Shown piece after piece: positions 14,473-17,557 of a stretch of DNA of 17,557 nucleotides. Source of the DNA: Parachlamydiales bacterium. GTDB taxonomy: Bacteria > Chlamydiota > Chlamydiia > Chlamydiales > JAJFMK01. A model generated the notes under the pieces. The model did no database searches and was not told the origin of the DNA. It saw only the letters and a list, made by a program, of their open reading frames with translations. A program made the translations under genes and the position numbers. The stretch spans positions 1 to 17,557 of the forward strand of contig JAGVKY010000208.1 of assembly GCA_020050175.1 (NCBI GenBank). The letters are read 5' to 3'. Position 1 is the stretch's first letter. Each line of letters opens with the position of its first letter.

Positions 14473-15345
14473 ATGGGCAACATAGAGCCTATGTTCTACT
14501 CATACCTTTTTCTTAAAAAAATGAAGACTTTTTCATTGCCACTTTTTTTCTATCTCATGGTGTTTTTCCTTGGCGAGTCTTTGCACGCCAAAACAGAAAA
14601 ATGGAGTCCAGATTTTTTGATAATTGGGGCTCAAAAATCAGGTACTTCAGCTCTTTACTATTATCTACAACAACATCCTCTAGTTGTTAAAAAAGCGAGT
14701 GAAACACGTTTCTTCGATTGCAATTTTTCGAAAGGCGTTGGTTGGTATAAGGCGCAATACCCAGAGAGGAAAAGCCCAAAACAGCTGATTGGAGATAAAT
14801 CCCCCTTTTATCTCTTTCACCCAGATGTTTCTCAGCGAGTGTTCTCACTTTATCCTAAAGTGAAAATTATTATTATTCTTCGCAATCCTGTTGATCGAGC
14901 TTATTCCCATTATTGGCTGACTGTAAGAGGTGGTCACGAAACCTTATCTTTTGAAGAAGCTTTAAAAGCTGAATATCAAAGAACTAAAGGTCTCAAAGAA
15001 AAAGTCGTCCATGATCTTCTAGATTCAGCACATACACTTCGTCGCTATTCCTATTCACAAAGAGGTCTCTACGCCGAACAAATAAAACCCTGGCTATCTT
15101 TATTTCCTAAAGAGCAAATATTGATTCTCTCTTTGAATGATCTCATGGCTAATCAGAAAGCAGTTATGGAAGAGACCTTTTCATTTTTAGGATTAGAACC
15201 TATTTGGTCTTTACAGCCTTATGTTAATGATCATCCTTACCCTCCCATGAATCCCGAAACAAGAAAAGAACTCGTGGAGTATTTTCGCGGTCCTAATCAA
15301 CAGCTTGAAGAGCTCTTAGGAAAAAAATTCAACTGGGATAAATAA
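14473..15345 (+). CDS. Sulfotransferase with N-terminal signal sequence
   Basis: This PAPS-dependent sulfotransferase has 290 residues. The PAPS 5'-phosphosulfate loop is FLIIGAQKSGTSALYYYLQQ (residues 49-68) with K55. SETRFFD at 76-82 corresponds to the conserved KE-x-HFFD stretch of NDST-like enzymes. The 3'-phosphate site is ILRNPVDRAYSHYWL at 135-149, with R137 and S145. Residues 17-39 (MKTFSLPLFFYLMVFFLGES, then LHAK) look like a Sec signal peptide ending LHA, so the real start may be ATG 14521 rather than 14473 or 14491; no start has a good ribosome site. Otherwise the segment would be a signal anchor. Export is odd because PAPS is made in the cytosol, so the enzyme may act in the host or after secretion (inference). 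A strong terminator follows. Confidence 0.87.
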   Translation: MGNIEPMFYSYLFLKKMKTFSLPLFFYLMVFFLGESLHAKTEKWSPDFLIIGAQKSGTSALYYYLQQHPLVVKKASETRFFDCNFSKGVGWYKAQYPERKSPKQLIGDKSPFYLFHPDVSQRVFSLYPKVKIIIILRNPVDRAYSHYWLTVRGGHETLSFEEALKAEYQRTKGLKEKVVHDLLDSAHTLRRYSYSQRGLYAEQIKPWLSLFPKEQILILSLNDLMANQKAVMEETFSFLGLEPIWSLQPYVNDHPYPPMNPETRKELVEYFRGPNQQLEELLGKKFNWDK

Positions 15346-15392
15346 AGCTCACAACTTAGTGTGCTTTCCGGATATAGCGCAGAAGAGTGGAG

Positions 15393-15437
15393 AGGCACGA
15401 AGAAAAGGTATTTCCTTTCCTTAGTGCCTTTGTTTTT
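15393..15437 (+). terminator. Rho-independent terminator after the sulfotransferase gene
   Basis: Arms 15393-15408 and 15414-15429 pair at 14 of 16 positions around a five-base TATTT loop, followed by TTGTTTTT. The T-run is on the plus strand, so it ends the sulfotransferase transcript. The stem core (AGGCACGAAG against CTTAGTGCCT) also resembles widespread GGCACGAAG-type intergenic palindromes, so it may be a repeat reused as terminator. It lies in the convergent gap before the end of the Dus gene. Confidence 0.75.
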
Positions 15438-15443
15438 AATGAA

Positions 15444-16427
15444 TTAAGCGTTCAATAAATGCGATTCTAAATTATCGAGCACAATTCGAATATCGTCTAA
15501 GGAGTTGGCGTGAGCAATGGAGTGGCGGATATTCTTTACTCCTGGAAGGTCAGAAAAATACCAGCAGCCAACGCGGCGCATATCTGTTAGGGCGCGGCGA
15601 TCGCCTTGATAGGCGATGATCATTTCAAAGTGCTCTTTAAGGGCAGTAACACGAGCTTCAAAATCGAACTCGAGCTTCTCTCCTCTAACATGTGCGCGGA
15701 CCTCTTCAGCAAACCAGGGGCGACCCATCGCTCCTCGAGCGATAAGAAAGGCATCACATCCTGTCTCTTCTCCCATTTTCACTACAGCTTCAGGGGTAAA
15801 AAGATCCCCATTTCCGATCACGACAATGTTTTTAGCTTGAGCCTTAGCCATCCTAATCGTTTCCCAGTTGGCATTGCCTCGGTAGGCTTGCTCTCTAGTC
15901 CTTCCATGGATGCAAATCGCTTTTGCTCCGGCAGCCTCTGCAATTTCTGTGACGAGTGGAGTAATAATCTCCCCTTCGTCCCAACCGGCTCTGATTTTGA
16001 GCGTCACAGGGATTTTTACTCGGGCCACCATATTGGAAATGATCTCCCCAATTTTTTCTGGCGTCTTTAAGAGTCCCGAACCGCTGCCATCTTTTGTCAC
16101 TTTGTCGACAGGACATCCGCAATTGAGATCGATGATCGGGAAACCGAGCTCTTCAATAATGGCAGCAGCAGCCCCAGCAATCTTAGGATTGCTACCACAA
16201 ATTTGGGCCCCTACAACGCCTTGAGAGGTATTGAAATCAAGAAGGTGATAAGTCTTTGGATCAAAGCGGACCAAAGGCTCCATCTTGACCATCTCACACC
16301 ACATAAGACCAGGATTCCACCTCGCTCCCATCGAGCGATAAGGAAAGTCGGAGCAGCCAGCCAGTGGGGCATAAAAAATATTGTTTTTAAGCTTTAGATC
16401 ACCTATCTGAAAATTTTCTTTGTACAT
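15444..16427 (-). CDS. dusB: tRNA-dihydrouridine synthase (DusB-like)
   Basis: This FMN enzyme reduces uridine to dihydrouridine in the tRNA D-loop with NADPH. The 327-aa protein has family length: a TIM barrel with APLAGCSDFPYRSM at residues 20-33, IDLNCGCPVDKVTKDGSGSG at 99-118 (C105 is the catalytic Cys), VTLKIRAGWDEG in the middle, IHGRTREQAYRGNANW, and the FMN phosphate-binding VIGNGD and IARGAMGRPWF segments. The overall pattern is closest to the DusB/NifR3 group, but the assignment to B rather than another Dus class is by eye. The ATG directly follows the TAA of the YggT gene (TAAATG), so the two form an operon. Confidence 0.93.
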   Translation of the reverse strand: MYKENFQIGDLKLKNNIFYAPLAGCSDFPYRSMGARWNPGLMWCEMVKMEPLVRFDPKTYHLLDFNTSQGVVGAQICGSNPKIAGAAAAIIEELGFPIIDLNCGCPVDKVTKDGSGSGLLKTPEKIGEIISNMVARVKIPVTLKIRAGWDEGEIITPLVTEIAEAAGAKAICIHGRTREQAYRGNANWETIRMAKAQAKNIVVIGNGDLFTPEAVVKMGEETGCDAFLIARGAMGRPWFAEEVRAHVRGEKLEFDFEARVTALKEHFEMIIAYQGDRRALTDMRRVGCWYFSDLPGVKNIRHSIAHANSLDDIRIVLDNLESHLLNA

Positions 16428-16676
16428 TTAAGAAATCATCCTCATCACCACACTCTCTGCCAACTGTAACGCAAAAAAGGCCAGGATCGGAGAGATATCC
16501 AACATCCCGAGCGGTGGAATGATTTTCCTAAAAAGATTCAAATAGGGATCAACGTAAAATGCAATGAACTGCAACCACTTTTGTCCTTGAATTTCTGGAA
16601 TCCAAGAAGAAAGGATTCTTACAAATATCATGAGACTAAAAGCTGTGAAAATTATATGTATTGCTTGAGCGATCAT
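16428..16676 (-). CDS. yggT: YggT-family membrane protein
   Basis: This small integral membrane protein has two hydrophobic segments. The family signature spans FVRILSSWIPE, then the middle DPYLNLFRKIIPPLGMLDISP with its DP-LxxFRxxIPPxG-xDxSP pattern. The start is taken at ATG 16676 because GGAG lies eight bases upstream; ATG 16682 and GTG 16697 are in-frame alternatives with worse spacing. The length of 82 residues fits the family (about 80-100). The exact function is unknown; homologues have been linked to osmotic tolerance and cell-division-associated loci. It is co-transcribed with dusB. The 54-base gap to the divergent sulfotransferase must hold promoters both ways; a TAAAAT hexamer at 16701-16706 (minus strand) is a possible -10. 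Confidence 0.88.
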   Translation of the reverse strand: MIAQAIHIIFTAFSLMIFVRILSSWIPEIQGQKWLQFIAFYVDPYLNLFRKIIPPLGMLDISPILAFFALQLAESVVMRMIS

Positions 16677-16730
16677 TTGCATTGCTCCAAAATTCACTCT
16701 ATTTTAGGCTGTTGACGGAAAAAAATCTCT

Positions 16731-17540
16731 ATGATATTTCGCTTTATACTTTTTTTATTCTTCTTTCACCCTCTTTGCTCACATTCTCCCCACTTCGGCC
16801 TAATTTCGATCCCCAAGTCTGGTACGCATTTGATCATCAAGTGCCTGCAATTACTTCAAGATCGGAATTACGTAATTTTGCGAAAAGAACTTGGCTTCAT
16901 GAAATTAAATAAATTTCCTGTTGAAGGGAACAGAACGAAATTAATGAAAAAAATTGAAAGTCTAGCAGACAGTGAACATTTCATTTTCGATCACGCTCAC
17001 CTTTCTTCTTTATTAAAGAGCTACTTGATTCGTCATCCTGATTTTCGCTTAATTTTGGGCATTCGAGATTTAAGGGCTACACTTGTTTCTCAAGCTTACT
17101 ATAGATCCGAAGATATTGAAAAATTCATCGGTTCTTCAGATATGAGCCAAAAATTGGCCTACTTGATGAGTCTGTCTGAACCTAAGGGAAATATTGCAAA
17201 AATATATCGACATGCTGAGGCCATTATGACGCTCTTTAATCTTCCAAATGTGCTGATTGTTCGTTTTGAAGATTTAGTCGGAGCAAAGGGAGGAGGGAAT
17301 GATGATGTTCAAAGAAAGACAATTAAAAAAATTGCCAACCATATCCAAGTTCCTTTAGATCCTCAAAGGTTAGAGGAAATCCAAAGTATTCTCTTTGGAA
17401 ATGAGGGCATTTCCTCGGCGACCTTTCGCACAGGATCAATTGACGCTTGGAGAAATGATTTTAATCCCGAACTGCACGAACTTTTCAATAAAAATTATGG
17501 CACTATACAGCTAGCTTTAGGATATTTTTTAGATGAATAA
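16731..17540 (+). CDS. Second sulfotransferase with N-terminal signal sequence
   Basis: The protein has 269 residues. The 5'-phosphosulfate loop FGLISIPKSGTHLII is at residues 22-36 (K29). FDHAH at 86-90 carries a likely catalytic His. The 3'-phosphate site is ILGIRDLRATLVSQAYY at 108-124 (R112, S120). IVRFEDLVG is at 176-184, and the PAPS-binding FRTGSIDAWRNDF is at 232-244, the classical RxGxxxxWxxxF motif of the Sulfotransfer_1 family. It is thus a complete enzyme and belongs to a different subgroup from the 290-aa sulfotransferase. Residues 1-18 (MIFRFILFLFFFHPLCSH) are a strong hydrophobic signal directly before the first strand of the catalytic fold. There is no alternative upstream start or good ribosome site. 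Only 17 bases follow it in the window. Confidence 0.87.
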   Translation: MIFRFILFLFFFHPLCSHSPHFGLISIPKSGTHLIIKCLQLLQDRNYVILRKELGFMKLNKFPVEGNRTKLMKKIESLADSEHFIFDHAHLSSLLKSYLIRHPDFRLILGIRDLRATLVSQAYYRSEDIEKFIGSSDMSQKLAYLMSLSEPKGNIAKIYRHAEAIMTLFNLPNVLIVRFEDLVGAKGGGNDDVQRKTIKKIANHIQVPLDPQRLEEIQSILFGNEGISSATFRTGSIDAWRNDFNPELHELFNKNYGTIQLALGYFLDE

Positions 17541-17557
17541 ACTTATTTTTTTATTTA

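Noticed and set aside
15606..16070. 154-aa plus-strand open frame and its neighbours opposite dusB
   Set aside because: Lies fully antisense to a clear Dus gene, has no ribosome site or recognisable domain, and is a coding-strand shadow.
16712..16740. TTGACG followed by TATTTC as promoter of the second sulfotransferase
   Set aside because: It would start transcription inside the coding region after the only plausible start codon.
1..17557. CRISPR array, tRNA or rRNA genes, or a phage-defence island
   Set aside because: No regularly spaced repeats, cloverleaf-like genes, rRNA segments or known defence domains were seen on either strand.

Overview
The window looks like part of the chromosome of an obligate intracellular bacterium of the Chlamydiae (PVC group), more probably an environmental, amoeba- or arthropod-associated lineage than Chlamydia itself. 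This is inference. It rests on AT-rich DNA with compact operons and weak ribosome sites, a large eukaryotic-like Ser/Thr kinase next to other effector-like proteins, a PVC-flavoured cbb3 oxidase cluster, and small membrane proteins beside housekeeping genes. No rRNA or other phylogenetic marker is present, so the genus cannot be fixed.

Layout. Positions 1-303 hold, on the minus strand, an IS110-type transposase fragment that runs off the left edge. Next comes the minus-strand dTDP-L-rhamnose operon rmlC-rmlD-rmlB (304-2738), without rmlA. A SulP anion transporter with a STAS domain (2896-4452, minus) is followed by a plus-strand pair (4566-7642). The pair is a 186-aa protein and an 837-aa protein kinase, and the small protein is a stand-alone relative of the module just before the kinase domain. 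Convergent with the kinase is a 44-aa peptide gene with a good ribosome site (7643-7777, minus). Then comes a 521-aa protein with a disordered N-terminus and one hydrophobic segment (7906-9471, minus).

Positions 9553-14303 form one minus-strand respiratory operon. Its transcription order is: a shrunken GltD-like flavoprotein remnant, ccoS, an unknown 115-aa gene, ccoN, ccoO, ccoQ, a heme-less ccoP stub, and a membrane protein with an HELVH motif. Every junction overlaps by 1-20 bases. Three of these genes (ccoQ, ccoS and the 44-aa peptide elsewhere) are 50 residues or shorter. The oxidase is unusual: CcoP keeps only its membrane anchor domain, while CcoO carries about 200 extra residues between its anchor and its heme motif.

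The right part holds two plus-strand sulfotransferases with N-terminal hydrophobic signals (14473-15345 and 16731-17540). They flank a minus-strand pair, a YggT-family protein and a DusB-like tRNA-dihydrouridine synthase. Short degenerate repeats and a strong hairpin terminator lie around the first sulfotransferase.

How the parts may connect: rhamnose synthesis, an anion transporter and two exported-looking sulfotransferases hint at sulfated or rhamnosylated surface or host glycans. The kinase and the 521-aa protein hint at host interaction. The cbb3 operon supplies high-affinity respiration. These functional links are inference; the domain calls rest on motifs visible in the translations.
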